Below the pieces are notes generated by a model. That model had not been told where the DNA came from. It saw only the letters and a program-made list of their open reading frames with translations, and ran no database searches. DNA of 63,626 nt from Simkaniaceae bacterium (lineage in GTDB: Bacteria; Chlamydiota; Chlamydiia; Chlamydiales; JACRBE01), in contig JAIPIG010000006.1 of the NCBI GenBank assembly GCA_021734805.1, forward strand, positions 1 to 63,626. Direction: 5' to 3'. Positions 27,290 to 36,424 of the stretch are shown piece after piece (position 1 is the stretch's first letter; every line of letters starts with the position of its first letter). The translations under genes were made by a program, and so were the position numbers.

Positions 27290-27907
27290 TTAAGTTTCCT
27301 TATCGCTGTTTTCTAATGGGATGCCGAGTCTAGGTTGCAAATCGGGAGGGGTCAGGAGGGTCAAAGAGGTCGGCTGATTGTGTCTTGTGATCTGCAATTC
27401 AATCGCAAATGGAATGCTTCCTTTGACCCAAGTTTTTTTGTATTGGGCGATCCCGGTTTTTAAAGTTGGGTCCGGATATAAAAAAGAGAGATCAAAATGA
27501 TCAATCTCATCATAAAGGATGGTTTTTCGAACCGCGTTGCTATTTTTTAAAGAAGACTGAGCTAGGATGAGTTGGCGATTCTCCCTATAGAGCTGAATCA
27601 ATCGCTCTCCATAAAAAAGAGGGTCCCGATCGATATGTTCACCCGAAATAAAGGAGAGGCGAGGGCCAAAAGGGGTGGATTCAATTTGCAGTGTTGAGGT
27701 GTTCCTATCGACAATTTTATCGAAGAAATAGGAGAGGGTATAAAAGGCATGCCGCTTTGCTGCCGTATGATGCCCGGCTGATTGGATGTGCGCGTGATTC
27801 AGCGAGATCGATTTAAACGACATCATCAAAGCCGTCATTAAAACGGCAAATAAGGCAAATCCTACTAAGACTTCGATTAACGTCAGTGAATGTTTTGTTT
27901 TTATCAT
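27290..27907 (-). CDS. Type II secretion pseudopilin, GspJ-like
   Basis: 205 residues from ATG 27907. The N-terminus MIKTKHSLTLIEVLVGFALF carries the prepilin pattern: short basic leader, then a hydrophobic helix with Glu at position +5 (LTLIE). The conserved residue before the cut is Ser instead of Gly. The C-terminal part is a beta-rich pseudopilin head (FGPRLSFISGEH, IPFAIELQIT). Chosen start is uncertain: a strong AAAGGAGGG lies about 27 bases upstream, closer to an alternative start at 27952. Works with the other pseudopilins to drive secretion through the outer membrane. Confidence 0.75.
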   Translation of the reverse strand: MIKTKHSLTLIEVLVGFALFAVLMTALMMSFKSISLNHAHIQSAGHHTAAKRHAFYTLSYFFDKIVDRNTSTLQIESTPFGPRLSFISGEHIDRDPLFYGERLIQLYRENRQLILAQSSLKNSNAVRKTILYDEIDHFDLSFLYPDPTLKTGIAQYKKTWVKGSIPFAIELQITRHNQPTSLTLLTPPDLQPRLGIPLENSDKET

Positions 27908-27968
27908 CTCAGGCTTTGTATTATTCCAATATGACCCTCCTTTATATAGCAATTAGGAAAAAAATCGT

Positions 27969-29825
27969 TTATTTTTTGTGTTTGGTGTTAGCAAATGTAA
28001 TCCGCACGAGGAAAAGGATGAGTAGAAAAAAGAATAGCAGCGTAAAGGGGGCCGATAATGCAGCGGTTTTACTTGCGGGAATCACTTTGAGCACTGTCAA
28101 GAGGGCAATGAACACGCCCATGCAAGCATCGCCTGCAATGAGCCCCGATGAGGCGAGAATTCCCGATTGGATGGCCGGCTCACTTGCTTTTTTTGCTATG
28201 AAGTAGTGTGTAAGTCCCCCTGCTGCAATTGCTGTGGAAAGAGATAGCGGTAAGTAGAGGCCAATGGCAAAGGGGAGGACCGGGATGCGAAGAAGAGCTA
28301 CAATGAAGCCGAGCAATGCCCCAATGACAACAAGAATAATCGGAAGTTTTCCGAGGAGGACTCCTTTTGCAATAAGCGCCATCAGCGTTGCTTGTGGAGC
28401 AGGTAAATTTTCCGTTCCGAGTCCATATGCTTCATTGAGTAGATAAATGGTCCCTCCAATGGCTAGTGCGGGTAGAATCAGTCCGATCATTTCCGCGATT
28501 TGTTGGGAGCGAGGCGTGGCTCCAAGAAGATATCCGGTTTTTAAATCTTGAGAGGTTGTGGATGCCATTGTAATTGCGACATTTACAACAGCGCTCATCA
28601 CAATAGCCGAAATAAGATAAATACGCTCTGTCCAGCCGAGAAGCACAAAAATAAAACAGGTGATGAGTAGTGTTGTAATCGTCATTCCGGAAGCGGGGTT
28701 TGATGTGCTGCCAACAATACCGCAAGTGATGGAAGTGACGCTCACAAAGAAAAAGCCCAAAATGATGATGAGCACAATCGTTAAAAAATTCAGGGGGAAT
28801 CCGGGGAAGAGCCATAATGCTAAAATAGCGGCAACGGATCCTAAGACTAGCCATCGAAGAGAAATATCGCGATCCGTTCTGAGCTTCAACATGGGATGAA
28901 CATTTTTAAAAAGCTCTCTAAAGGCTTCAATCATCGTTTTTTTAACCATCGGTATGATTTTAACGAGACTCAATAACCCTCCGGCAGCAACCGTACCGGC
29001 ACCGATATATCGGATATAACTATCCCAGACTTGAAGTGCTTGCATTTCAGCGACGGGAATAGGGGATGGATAAATAAGAGTGCTTTGATCGCCAAAGACC
29101 TTAATTAATGGGATCAAAACCCACCAAGCAAGACCTCCTCCTGCAAACATGATCATGCTCGTGCGCGCGCCAATAATGTAGCCAACGCCTAAAAGAGCGG
29201 GTGTACAGTCAATACTAATTGCTGTGCCTTTTAAACTCTTGATCGTATAGCTGACAATTTCATTAAAATAAAAGAAGCCGCTCATAGCTAATTTATATGC
29301 AGCGCTGATGATGAGCCCGACTCCCGCTTTGAGGGCGCTGTGGGTGCTTTTTTCTCCGGCCTTTAAAATTTGGGCGCAGGCGGTTCCTTCGGGGAACGGG
29401 AGTTTGTGGTGTTCTTTCACGATGATATATCGCCTTAAGGGGATCATGAATAAAATCCCCAAAATCCCCCCTAAAATAGCGAGAAAAAAAATCATAAATT
29501 GGGAAGGTTTTTCTCCTAAAAAAAAGAGGGCGGGAATGGTGAAAACAATTCCTGCGGCCATGCCTTCACCCACAGTGGCAACCGTCTGAACAATGTTGTT
29601 TTCAAGGATACTGACCCGTTTAAAAAAAAGGCGTAAAATGGCCATTGATATGACGGCAGCGGGAATGGATGCGGAAATGGTTGTCCCAATTTTTAATCCC
29701 AAATAGGCATTACCGACTCCAAATAATAATCCCAGCAATGTTCCGAGAACGATAGCTCTTAAAGAAAATTCTTTTGGAGATGTACTCGATGAAATATATG
29801 GCTTAAACGTATCTTTTTTAGGCAT
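27969..29825 (-). CDS. OPT-family oligopeptide/metal-chelate transporter
   Basis: 618 residues from ATG 29825. An alternative TTG at 29879 right after the preceding stop is less likely. About 14-16 predicted membrane segments; the first signature is FGVGNAYLGLKIGTTISASI and later ones include IPLRRYIIVKEHHKLPFPEG and GSTSNPASGMTITTLL, all characteristic of bacterial OPT transporters. Imports small peptides or peptide-like metal chelates using proton symport. It is placed between two pseudopilin genes, all on the same strand with gaps of 61 and 56 bases, which is not a usual partner set. Likely substrate supply from the host. Confidence 0.93.
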   Translation of the reverse strand: MPKKDTFKPYISSSTSPKEFSLRAIVLGTLLGLLFGVGNAYLGLKIGTTISASIPAAVISMAILRLFFKRVSILENNIVQTVATVGEGMAAGIVFTIPALFFLGEKPSQFMIFFLAILGGILGILFMIPLRRYIIVKEHHKLPFPEGTACAQILKAGEKSTHSALKAGVGLIISAAYKLAMSGFFYFNEIVSYTIKSLKGTAISIDCTPALLGVGYIIGARTSMIMFAGGGLAWWVLIPLIKVFGDQSTLIYPSPIPVAEMQALQVWDSYIRYIGAGTVAAGGLLSLVKIIPMVKKTMIEAFRELFKNVHPMLKLRTDRDISLRWLVLGSVAAILALWLFPGFPLNFLTIVLIIILGFFFVSVTSITCGIVGSTSNPASGMTITTLLITCFIFVLLGWTERIYLISAIVMSAVVNVAITMASTTSQDLKTGYLLGATPRSQQIAEMIGLILPALAIGGTIYLLNEAYGLGTENLPAPQATLMALIAKGVLLGKLPIILVVIGALLGFIVALLRIPVLPFAIGLYLPLSLSTAIAAGGLTHYFIAKKASEPAIQSGILASSGLIAGDACMGVFIALLTVLKVIPASKTAALSAPFTLLFFFLLILFLVRITFANTKHKK

Positions 29826-29881
29826 ATCAAACTCAAAATGGTTTGTTTTCGATGTGCCTAAAAAAGTATTTTTTATCAACG

Positions 29882-30397
29882 TTAAATGGTGTCAGGTGGG
29901 GGGTCGAGATAGAGAATCATTGGATAGGTCATTATTTTTGGTGTTTTAAATGGGTGTGCGTTAAAGATCAGGCAAACATCAATATGAGCCGCTTTTGATT
30001 TCGAGTTTTTGACACTCTTTATTTTTTTTGCGTCAAATACGATTTGGTAAGAGGGATGGATCGTGCATTTTATATGGTCTTCAAGCGAAATAGTTTGAGT
30101 TGGTAGGGCGATGATAGGTGAGCCTTGTGTTTCTATGACGCTTTTCAGAGCGGTAGCCGTGAGATGTTCCGAGAGTAATTCGGTAAAGAGACGATCAGAT
30201 AATAGTTCGATTTCCGTTAATAAGCATGATCTGAGTTGTGTCTTATAAAAGTAGGTAAAGACGCCCAACGAAGAAGTGATGGCAAGGCCAAGAATAATAA
30301 AAGCCACGAGAACTTCCGTGAGAATATATGCCTTTTTTTGGCACCGTTTGAGAAAGATTGGCCTTCTAAAATTTGACATGTTAAAATGAAAAAGCAT
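29882..30397 (-). CDS. Type II secretion pseudopilin, GspI-like
   Basis: 171 residues from ATG 30397; ATG 30379 is an alternative. A basic leader ends in RCQKKA and is followed by YILTEVLVAFIILGLAI, with Glu at +5, as in pseudopilins; the residue before the predicted cut is Ala instead of Gly. Head domain is beta-rich (IKCTIHPSYQIVF, HIDVCLIFNAH). Lies upstream of the OPT transporter and the GspJ-like gene. No gspD/E/F are in this window. From memory C. trachomatis also has small pseudopilin-like genes close to pepP and mutL. Confidence 0.72.
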   Translation of the reverse strand: MLFHFNMSNFRRPIFLKRCQKKAYILTEVLVAFIILGLAITSSLGVFTYFYKTQLRSCLLTEIELLSDRLFTELLSEHLTATALKSVIETQGSPIIALPTQTISLEDHIKCTIHPSYQIVFDAKKIKSVKNSKSKAAHIDVCLIFNAHPFKTPKIMTYPMILYLDPPPDTI

Positions 30398-30525
30398 ACA
30401 CTGAGTTCAACCCTGAAGTAAACTGAAAACATGAAATCTTTTAAAGGGAATTGCTGAATCAAGGCCAAGCGGGGAGATCTCACGAGCGGGATATGGAGGG
30501 GATTTTTTAAAAGGAACAATAAGCG

Positions 30526-31446
30526 ATGCAAATTCGCGGTAGAGCACTTTATAATCTTTTGCAATTGACCCATCTCGATGTCAAGCGCGACAAGGTGAAG
30601 CCTTGGCAAATTGAAAGTTATCGCAATTTAACGGATGACCAATTACTGCAGCGGCTTCATCATCTTAAGATTTTTCTTGATTTAGATAGTTTTATTATTT
30701 TTGCCGGCAATTCAAATTCACCTGAAGATCTCCTACAATACTTGGTGTCTAATGAATCCAATCGAGAAAAAGCGGAGCAAGTCTATTTAATTATTTTTGA
30801 ATTGTGGAGACGTCATTTATCGCATAAGCATGCGCTGTCTATTTTTTGTGATGAACTCGATTTTTTAATGAGTACTTATGATAGTGGCGATTTATCCAAT
30901 GTGGATGATCTTTATGCTCAGCTCATCGAGTTTTGTGATTTATTTGATGAAAGTTTAGATGCCGGGCAATCCGTTGAAATGATATATAGCTATTTCACAT
31001 CCTATCTGGCACATGATGTGGATCATTTTGTTTATGATTTTAGCTCTGATTTAATCCGCAGCCACAATGAAACGGCAGCATCTGAAATCATCGATCGTTT
31101 TGAAGATTACAGTCCTAACAAATTGCAATATGATTTCTTAAAATTAAAATTACTCTTTACTTCTGATGCTTTTGATACTGAAGCGATGCTTTCGCGATTT
31201 GCAGAGCAAATTATTGAAGAGAAAAATGGCAATTTGGGATTAGATTTTTTGCGATTCTTGCTTGAAGAAGGGGAATTTTCTCATTTCTTCAAATTTTTCT
31301 TTGACCTTCTTAAGCTCATTTCAAATCAAGGACAGTTTTCTCATCTTGCTAAAATTGCAATGGAATACACCAAAACTCTCGATAAAAGGCACAAACATCG
31401 CCTCATTCTTGACCAAAGCCTAGAAAAAAAACGGGCAGAGCTATAG
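30526..31446 (+). CDS. Conserved chlamydial-type helical protein, unknown function
   Basis: 306 residues; ATG 30526 preceded by AAAGGAAC. No signal peptide or membrane segments. The sequence is acidic, rich in Phe/Leu/Asp, and predicted nearly all helical (LLQRLHHLKIFLDLDSF, FLRFLLEEGEFSHFFKFFF), suggesting a helical-repeat scaffold or chaperone. Its last six bases overlap the 3' end of the convergent metallophosphoesterase gene. I do not recognise the family. Confidence 0.65.
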   Translation: MQIRGRALYNLLQLTHLDVKRDKVKPWQIESYRNLTDDQLLQRLHHLKIFLDLDSFIIFAGNSNSPEDLLQYLVSNESNREKAEQVYLIIFELWRRHLSHKHALSIFCDELDFLMSTYDSGDLSNVDDLYAQLIEFCDLFDESLDAGQSVEMIYSYFTSYLAHDVDHFVYDFSSDLIRSHNETAASEIIDRFEDYSPNKLQYDFLKLKLLFTSDAFDTEAMLSRFAEQIIEEKNGNLGLDFLRFLLEEGEFSHFFKFFFDLLKLISNQGQFSHLAKIAMEYTKTLDKRHKHRLILDQSLEKKRAEL

Positions 31447-32205
31447 GGAATCGGTATATAAGAGGGTGGGTTTGAAGTGCAGGTAGTCGCATGAGGTGAG
31501 GACATAGCGCACGCCATTGTGTTTTTGATCAAAGAGATGCACTCCCTCTTTAATATTGTGGATATGGCCAAAGATGCAGGTGTCGACATTGTAGCGCTCA
31601 AGAAGGGTTGAGGCCGGAGTCGGTTCAAAGCGTTCATTGAGGGGAGGGTAATGCACCATGGCGATTTTGATTTTCGAGGGATTGAGGGCTTTGAGTGCGA
31701 GTTCAAGTCGCTCGAGCTCACTTTGATAGATTCTTTCATCGTGTGCTTTTTCTTCTTCTGTTTTTGGCCCCGGATGGGTTGCTTTTGGGTTAAAGCGAAA
31801 TTGGATAAAGGGTGAAAAATCGACACCGCGATGGTCCCAAAGGCGTGTTCCGGCAATGGAATAAGGGCCAATATCAAGGGCTGTTTTATTGACAAAACGG
31901 ATCGAGGGGGGGAGGAGCTCTTTTAATTGCTTATTGGATGGCCACCAGTAATCGTGATTCCCTTTTGAAATGATTTTCAGTCCGGGGAGCCGGTCGATCC
32001 AGTACAGATCCGGCATGGCTTCATCTTTTTGTTTTCCCCAAGAGATATCACCCGGGATCAAAACGAGATCCTCATCCGCAATGTGTTGACGCCAAGCCTC
32101 TTCAATTTTTTTTGGATGGTCTCTCCATTTATCTCCAAAGAGACTCATATTCTTATCAGGTGTGCCAAAGTATAAGTGGGTATCGCCAAGTGCCCAAACT
32201 TTCAT
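31441..32205 (-). CDS. Calcineurin-like metallophosphoesterase
   Basis: 254 residues. All metal-site motifs are present: VWALGDTHLY (D-x-H), LIPGDISWG (G-D), ISKGNHDYWW (G-N-H-D), IAMVHYPPLN (H) and IFGHIHN (G-H-x-H). Cytosolic, with no signal peptide. Substrate not predictable from sequence. Seventeen bases downstream of glgC on the same strand, so probably co-transcribed; from memory a metallophosphoesterase also neighbours glgC in C. trachomatis. Confidence 0.88.
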   Translation of the reverse strand: MKVWALGDTHLYFGTPDKNMSLFGDKWRDHPKKIEEAWRQHIADEDLVLIPGDISWGKQKDEAMPDLYWIDRLPGLKIISKGNHDYWWPSNKQLKELLPPSIRFVNKTALDIGPYSIAGTRLWDHRGVDFSPFIQFRFNPKATHPGPKTEEEKAHDERIYQSELERLELALKALNPSKIKIAMVHYPPLNERFEPTPASTLLERYNVDTCIFGHIHNIKEGVHLFDQKHNGVRYVLTSCDYLHFKPTLLYTDSL

Positions 32206-32221
32206 CGTTATTCTTTTATAT

Positions 32222-33538
32222 TTAAGCTGCTAGAGATTGTAATGTTGTATCATCAGGGATTTTAGCGCCAGCTTTGACGATAATAATTCCCTCTCGAATA
32301 CAGATATCATCCCCATCAAAATGCTCGATATGATCCTTATTAACTAGGGTGACGTTGTTGCCGATTTGAGCATTTTCATCAATGATGGCATTTTCGATAT
32401 GGCAATTTTTGCCAATCGTATAGTGACCTATATCGGTTGGGAGATCTCCTTCTTGATGGAAGTAGTGGGGATTTCCCATTACAATTGAGTTTTTAATGGT
32501 ACTTCCTTCCAAAATGTAGGTTCTCAGTCCAATAAGGCTGTTGACGACATTGGCTTCCTTGATGATAGATCCGTCACAAATAATTGAGTTAAGGATGCTT
32601 CCGTTGGTAATCAGTGGGCAGGGCAGGTTGACAACTTGGGCATAAATGGGGTAGCTCTCATCATAAAAGTTGAGTCCGATCCGATTTGAAAGAAGAGCCA
32701 TTGTCGCATGATAATAAGAATAGACGGTGCCGATATCTTCCCAATAACCCTGATAGATAAAACTGGCGATTTTACCCTTATTCCGAACAAAATGGGGAAT
32801 AAGATCCTTTCCAAAATCATCTCCTTTAACCTCATCGAGTAGGCGGATGAGGACATCTCTTTTGAAGACATAAATCCCCATTGAAGCAAGGTAGTCATGG
32901 CTCTGATCGTGTGTTTTAAAACAACCCTCGGCTAATTTTTTGGGCATTTTAAAGCGATTGAGAATGGATTCTTCCGTCGGTTTTTCATAAAAGTCTTGAA
33001 CCCAGCGCTCTTCATCGATTTGAAGCAATCCCATCCGAGGCGCATCTTTTTTGCCAACGGGAATGGATGCAATGGTGAGATCGGCTTCCATGGTCATTGC
33101 AAATTTAAGCAGTTTTCTAAGATCCATTGAATAGAGATGATCTCCTGAGAGGATCAGGTAATATTCGGAGGGGATATCGAGAAGATGCTCTAAATTTTTG
33201 CGCACGGCATCTGCAGTCCCCCGGTACCAGAGCTTATCGTGTAGAGTCTCTTCAGGGCTAAGGAGTTGAATGTCAATTTGATTGTGTGCCGTCAGTTGAT
33301 ACGTCTCTCGAATGTGTTTATTGAGGTGGGAGGCTAAGTACTGTGCGATGACAAAGATGTGGGGGATTCCCGAGTTAATGGAGGCTGAAAGGGGAATATC
33401 AATGAGGCGGTATTTGCCTCCGAAAATCACATCGGGTTTACAGCGCGTTTCAGTGAGGGGGTAAAGACGGGTCCCTTGACCACCGGCTAAGATGATAGTG
33501 GCTACATTAAACTCCTCATCTCGCGCATAATTATCCAA
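32222..33538 (-). CDS. glgC: Glucose-1-phosphate adenylyltransferase GlgC
   Basis: 438 residues, standard length. Makes ADP-glucose from ATP and glucose-1-phosphate for glycogen synthesis. The catalytic nucleotidyltransferase fold begins ATIILAGGQGTRLYPLTETR with the PDVIFGGKYRLIDIPLSASI loop; SGDHLYSMD carries the catalytic Asp; the sugar-phosphate site is FYEKP; YWEDIGTVYSYY precedes the left-handed beta-helix C-terminal domain (GSTIKNSIVMGN, NCHIENAIIDEN). Followed by the metallophosphoesterase gene. Confidence 0.96.
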   Translation of the reverse strand: MDNYARDEEFNVATIILAGGQGTRLYPLTETRCKPDVIFGGKYRLIDIPLSASINSGIPHIFVIAQYLASHLNKHIRETYQLTAHNQIDIQLLSPEETLHDKLWYRGTADAVRKNLEHLLDIPSEYYLILSGDHLYSMDLRKLLKFAMTMEADLTIASIPVGKKDAPRMGLLQIDEERWVQDFYEKPTEESILNRFKMPKKLAEGCFKTHDQSHDYLASMGIYVFKRDVLIRLLDEVKGDDFGKDLIPHFVRNKGKIASFIYQGYWEDIGTVYSYYHATMALLSNRIGLNFYDESYPIYAQVVNLPCPLITNGSILNSIICDGSIIKEANVVNSLIGLRTYILEGSTIKNSIVMGNPHYFHQEGDLPTDIGHYTIGKNCHIENAIIDENAQIGNNVTLVNKDHIEHFDGDDICIREGIIIVKAGAKIPDDTTLQSLAA

Positions 33539-33845
33539 AACAAACTCTTATTTTATAATGTGGTATAATTAATAAACCCACTCTTTTTACTTTTATTTAA
33601 TATATGATGAGGTTTTAAATCCAGTATATCTATAGAAAAATTAATTCTTTAGGTGATAGATTAAGAGCGTGAAAGGTTTGCGTTTTAAATTGAAAAATTC
33701 GGTTGGATTTCTTGAGCTTTTAATGATTTTTCAGGTATTCAAAAAGATAAGGATATGCAAGATTTCTTCTTATTCTTATAATCGTATAAGTGTTTTTTAT
33801 TTAAATGCTTATGCAATACAATAGCCGACATACCCGGGGGCTTTT
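33539..33845. other. AT-rich promoter region between glgC and the small acidic gene
   Basis: No gene seen. It contains the inverted repeat CTTATA-ATCG-TATAAG (33775-33790), which overlaps a TATAAT-like -10 element (33777-33782) pointing towards the small acidic frame and lpdA. Confidence 0.45.
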
Positions 33846-33980
33846 ATGCTAGGATTTAGCTTAAAATATATCGACTCTGAACGGATGATACTCGATGATT
33901 GGATGGCAGAATTTGAAGTATTTGAATATACCCACCCTTGGGAGGAGCAAGACGATTCCGAATCAACCTTTTTTATATAA
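33846..33980 (+). CDS. Small acidic protein, 44 residues
   Basis: ATG 33846 after ACCCGGGGGC opens a 44-codon frame: MLGFSLKYIDSERMILDDWM, AEFEVFEYTHPWEEQDDSES, TFFI. It has 14 Asp/Glu and only a few basic residues. Length, ribosome site (GGGGG, 5 bases before the ATG) and an upstream -10 element support it; there is no homolog I know. It ends 89 bases before lpdA. Could be a regulator or a spurious frame. Confidence 0.4.
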   Translation: MLGFSLKYIDSERMILDDWMAEFEVFEYTHPWEEQDDSESTFFI

Positions 33981-34069
33981 ATCATCAAAGGTCTGATATC
34001 TGCTATTTTATTTTTTTCCTATTGAGCGTAAGATAGGGTGCAAACTCTTGATTTCAATAGGATAGAATC

Positions 34070-35467
34070 ATGGCAGATGTAAAAGAATTTGATATTGCAG
34101 TGATTGGCGCGGGTCCCGGCGGATATGTTGCGGCGATTAAGGCTGCCCAAAGCGGCAAAAAAGTTGCTCTGATCGAACGCGATCAATTAGGTGGGACTTG
34201 TTTAAATTACGGGTGTATTCCAACCAAGACTTTGATTGCCAATGCCGATGTCGTCTACAATATTAAGCGCGCATCGGAATTCGGAATCACGGTTGGCCAG
34301 GTCTCATTTGACTATGCCAAGATGACCGAGAGAAAAGATCAGGTTGTCGGTAAGATTCGCAGTAGTTTGGAAGGGTTGATCTTATCCAATAAGATCACGA
34401 TCATTCGCGGATCTGCGCAATTTGTCGATCGCTATCATTTGAAAATCACCGGTGATGAGCCAACGATGCTCCGTGCAGATAAGATCATTATCGCAACCGG
34501 TTCCAAGCCGATGGAGATTGCTTCGCTTCCCTGTGATCATAAAAAGGTGTTTAATTCGACATCGATTTTAGAGCTCACCCATTTACCTCAATCGATTATT
34601 GTTGTCGGAGGGGGATATATCGGGTGTGAGTTTGCATCGCTTTTTGGTGAACTCGGCTCAGATGTGACCATTGTTGAAGCATTAGATCAGATTGTCAAAC
34701 TGCAAGGAAAAACCATTTCGGAGGCGCTATCGCGCGCTTTCCAAAAGAGAAATATCAAAATAGAAACGAGCGTTTCTGTCCAAGAGATCAAAGACGTCGC
34801 TTCCGGTCTTGAAGTTGTTTTAAATGACGGAAGGGTGTTATCAAGTGAAATGGCTCTCATCGCTGTTGGAAGAGACATTGTAACGGATGGACTTAAGTTA
34901 GAAAATGCCGGACTATCGACCGGGCCGCGTGGGATCATTGAGGTGGATAGCAAGATGCAAACGCATGTCGATGGCATATATGCCATTGGCGATGTAACCG
35001 GGAAGATGATGCTTGCTCATGTCGCTTCGCATCAAGGCATTACGGCTGCACTTAATGCCTGTGGTGAAAATGCTTATATGCATTACCATGCAGTGCCTGC
35101 GGTCATCTTTACATCACCTGAAATTGCGATGGTTGGAATGATGGCAGAAGAGGCAACGGAAGAAGGGTATCAGATTAAAACGGCTAGATTCCCCTTGCAA
35201 GCACTTGGGAAAGCGCAAGCTTCAAAAGATACGGATGGTTTTGTCGATATGATTATCGATGCTAAAACAAAACAAATCTTAGGGGCTCAGGTGATTGGAC
35301 ATGGGGCGGCTGACCTCATTTCTGAAATGGCATTAGCTGTTAATAATGAGTTGACGGTTGATTGCGTGATTGAGACGATCCATGCACACCCTACAATGGC
35401 TGAGGCTTGGCTCGAGGCATCGCTGATTGCCAATGATACACCGATTCATTTCCCCCCTAAACGATAA
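34070..35467 (+). CDS. lpdA: Dihydrolipoyl dehydrogenase (E3)
   Basis: 465 residues. Re-oxidises dihydrolipoamide of 2-oxoacid dehydrogenase complexes with FAD and NAD+. FAD motif IAVIGAGPGGYVAAI near residue 10, redox disulfide GGTCLNYGCIPTKT, NAD motif IIVVGGGYIGCEFAS near 180, second FAD segment GIYAIGDVTGKMMLAH, and the active-site His-Glu in IHAHPTMAEAW. Followed 16 bases later by lipA, so lipoate chemistry is grouped. Confidence 0.97.
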   Translation: MADVKEFDIAVIGAGPGGYVAAIKAAQSGKKVALIERDQLGGTCLNYGCIPTKTLIANADVVYNIKRASEFGITVGQVSFDYAKMTERKDQVVGKIRSSLEGLILSNKITIIRGSAQFVDRYHLKITGDEPTMLRADKIIIATGSKPMEIASLPCDHKKVFNSTSILELTHLPQSIIVVGGGYIGCEFASLFGELGSDVTIVEALDQIVKLQGKTISEALSRAFQKRNIKIETSVSVQEIKDVASGLEVVLNDGRVLSSEMALIAVGRDIVTDGLKLENAGLSTGPRGIIEVDSKMQTHVDGIYAIGDVTGKMMLAHVASHQGITAALNACGENAYMHYHAVPAVIFTSPEIAMVGMMAEEATEEGYQIKTARFPLQALGKAQASKDTDGFVDMIIDAKTKQILGAQVIGHGAADLISEMALAVNNELTVDCVIETIHAHPTMAEAWLEASLIANDTPIHFPPKR

Positions 35468-35483
35468 GAGGAGATCAAAGCTT

Positions 35484-36410
35484 GTGAAGCTCGAGATGTT
35501 TGATGAACGGCCTAAAGTCAATAAACCCAATCGACTCCCTGCTAATCCCGAAAAGGGACAGGGGAGATTTCCCTCTTGGCTCCATCGAAAATTGCCTAAA
35601 GGTGAGGCGCTCTTTGAGACCAATGCCATTTTGCAAAAACACCGGCTCAATACCGTTTGCGAAGAGGCAAAGTGTCCGAATCGCTTTGAATGTTATTCAA
35701 AGAAAACAGCGACATTTTTAGTGCTTGGCAAAGAGTGTACGAGACAATGTGGTTTTTGTGATATTGACTTTTCAAAAATGCCGGCGGCTCCCGATCCGCA
35801 TGAGCCTGAGCGCATTGCAGAATGTGTGAGGGATTTAGGATTAAAACATGTTGTGATTACGATGGTCGCTCGTGATGATCTTCCCGATGGGGGCGCCGAT
35901 CACCTCGTGCACATTGTGCAGGCCATTAGAAAGAGTCGTCCGGAGGGGACAATTGAGCTGTTGACATCCGATTTTGATGGGAATTGGGAGGCTTTAAAGA
36001 GTGTTTTGAATGAGCCCGTTGAAGTCTTTAATCACAATATTGAAACCGTGCGGCGCTTAACACCGCGCATTAGATATCGAGCTGAGTATGATCGCACACT
36101 TGAAGTGCTCAGTCTTGCTAAAAAGCATTCCACGTCTTATGTCAAATCGGGAATGATGCTTGGCTTTGGAGAAACTAAAGAGGAAGTAAAAGAGACAATT
36201 CGAGATTTAAAAGAGGCGGGGTGCGATATTATTACCATTGGGCAATATTTGCAGGCTTCGCGCTCGCGTGCGCTTGTTAAAGCTTTTATTTCCCCTGAGG
36301 AATTTAAATTTTATGAAGAGTATGGACACTCAATTGGTGTACGCCATATGTACTGTGGCCCCTTTGTTCGCTCAAGTTACAATGCAGATCTTCTCACTCA
36401 ATCTCTTTAG
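35484..36410 (+). CDS. lipA: Lipoyl synthase LipA
   Basis: 308 residues from GTG 35484, chosen because AGAGGAG lies just upstream and the preceding lpdA stop is at 35467; ATG 35496 is the alternative. Radical SAM enzyme inserting two sulfurs into protein-bound octanoate. The auxiliary cluster motif CEEAKCPNRFEC (C-x4-C-x5-C) and the radical SAM motif CTRQCGFCDI (C-x3-C-x2-C) are intact; the C-terminal RSSYNAD carries the conserved Ser ligand. Same operon as lpdA. Confidence 0.96.
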   Translation: MKLEMFDERPKVNKPNRLPANPEKGQGRFPSWLHRKLPKGEALFETNAILQKHRLNTVCEEAKCPNRFECYSKKTATFLVLGKECTRQCGFCDIDFSKMPAAPDPHEPERIAECVRDLGLKHVVITMVARDDLPDGGADHLVHIVQAIRKSRPEGTIELLTSDFDGNWEALKSVLNEPVEVFNHNIETVRRLTPRIRYRAEYDRTLEVLSLAKKHSTSYVKSGMMLGFGETKEEVKETIRDLKEAGCDIITIGQYLQASRSRALVKAFISPEEFKFYEEYGHSIGVRHMYCGPFVRSSYNADLLTQSL

Positions 36411-36424
36411 AATGGATACACACG

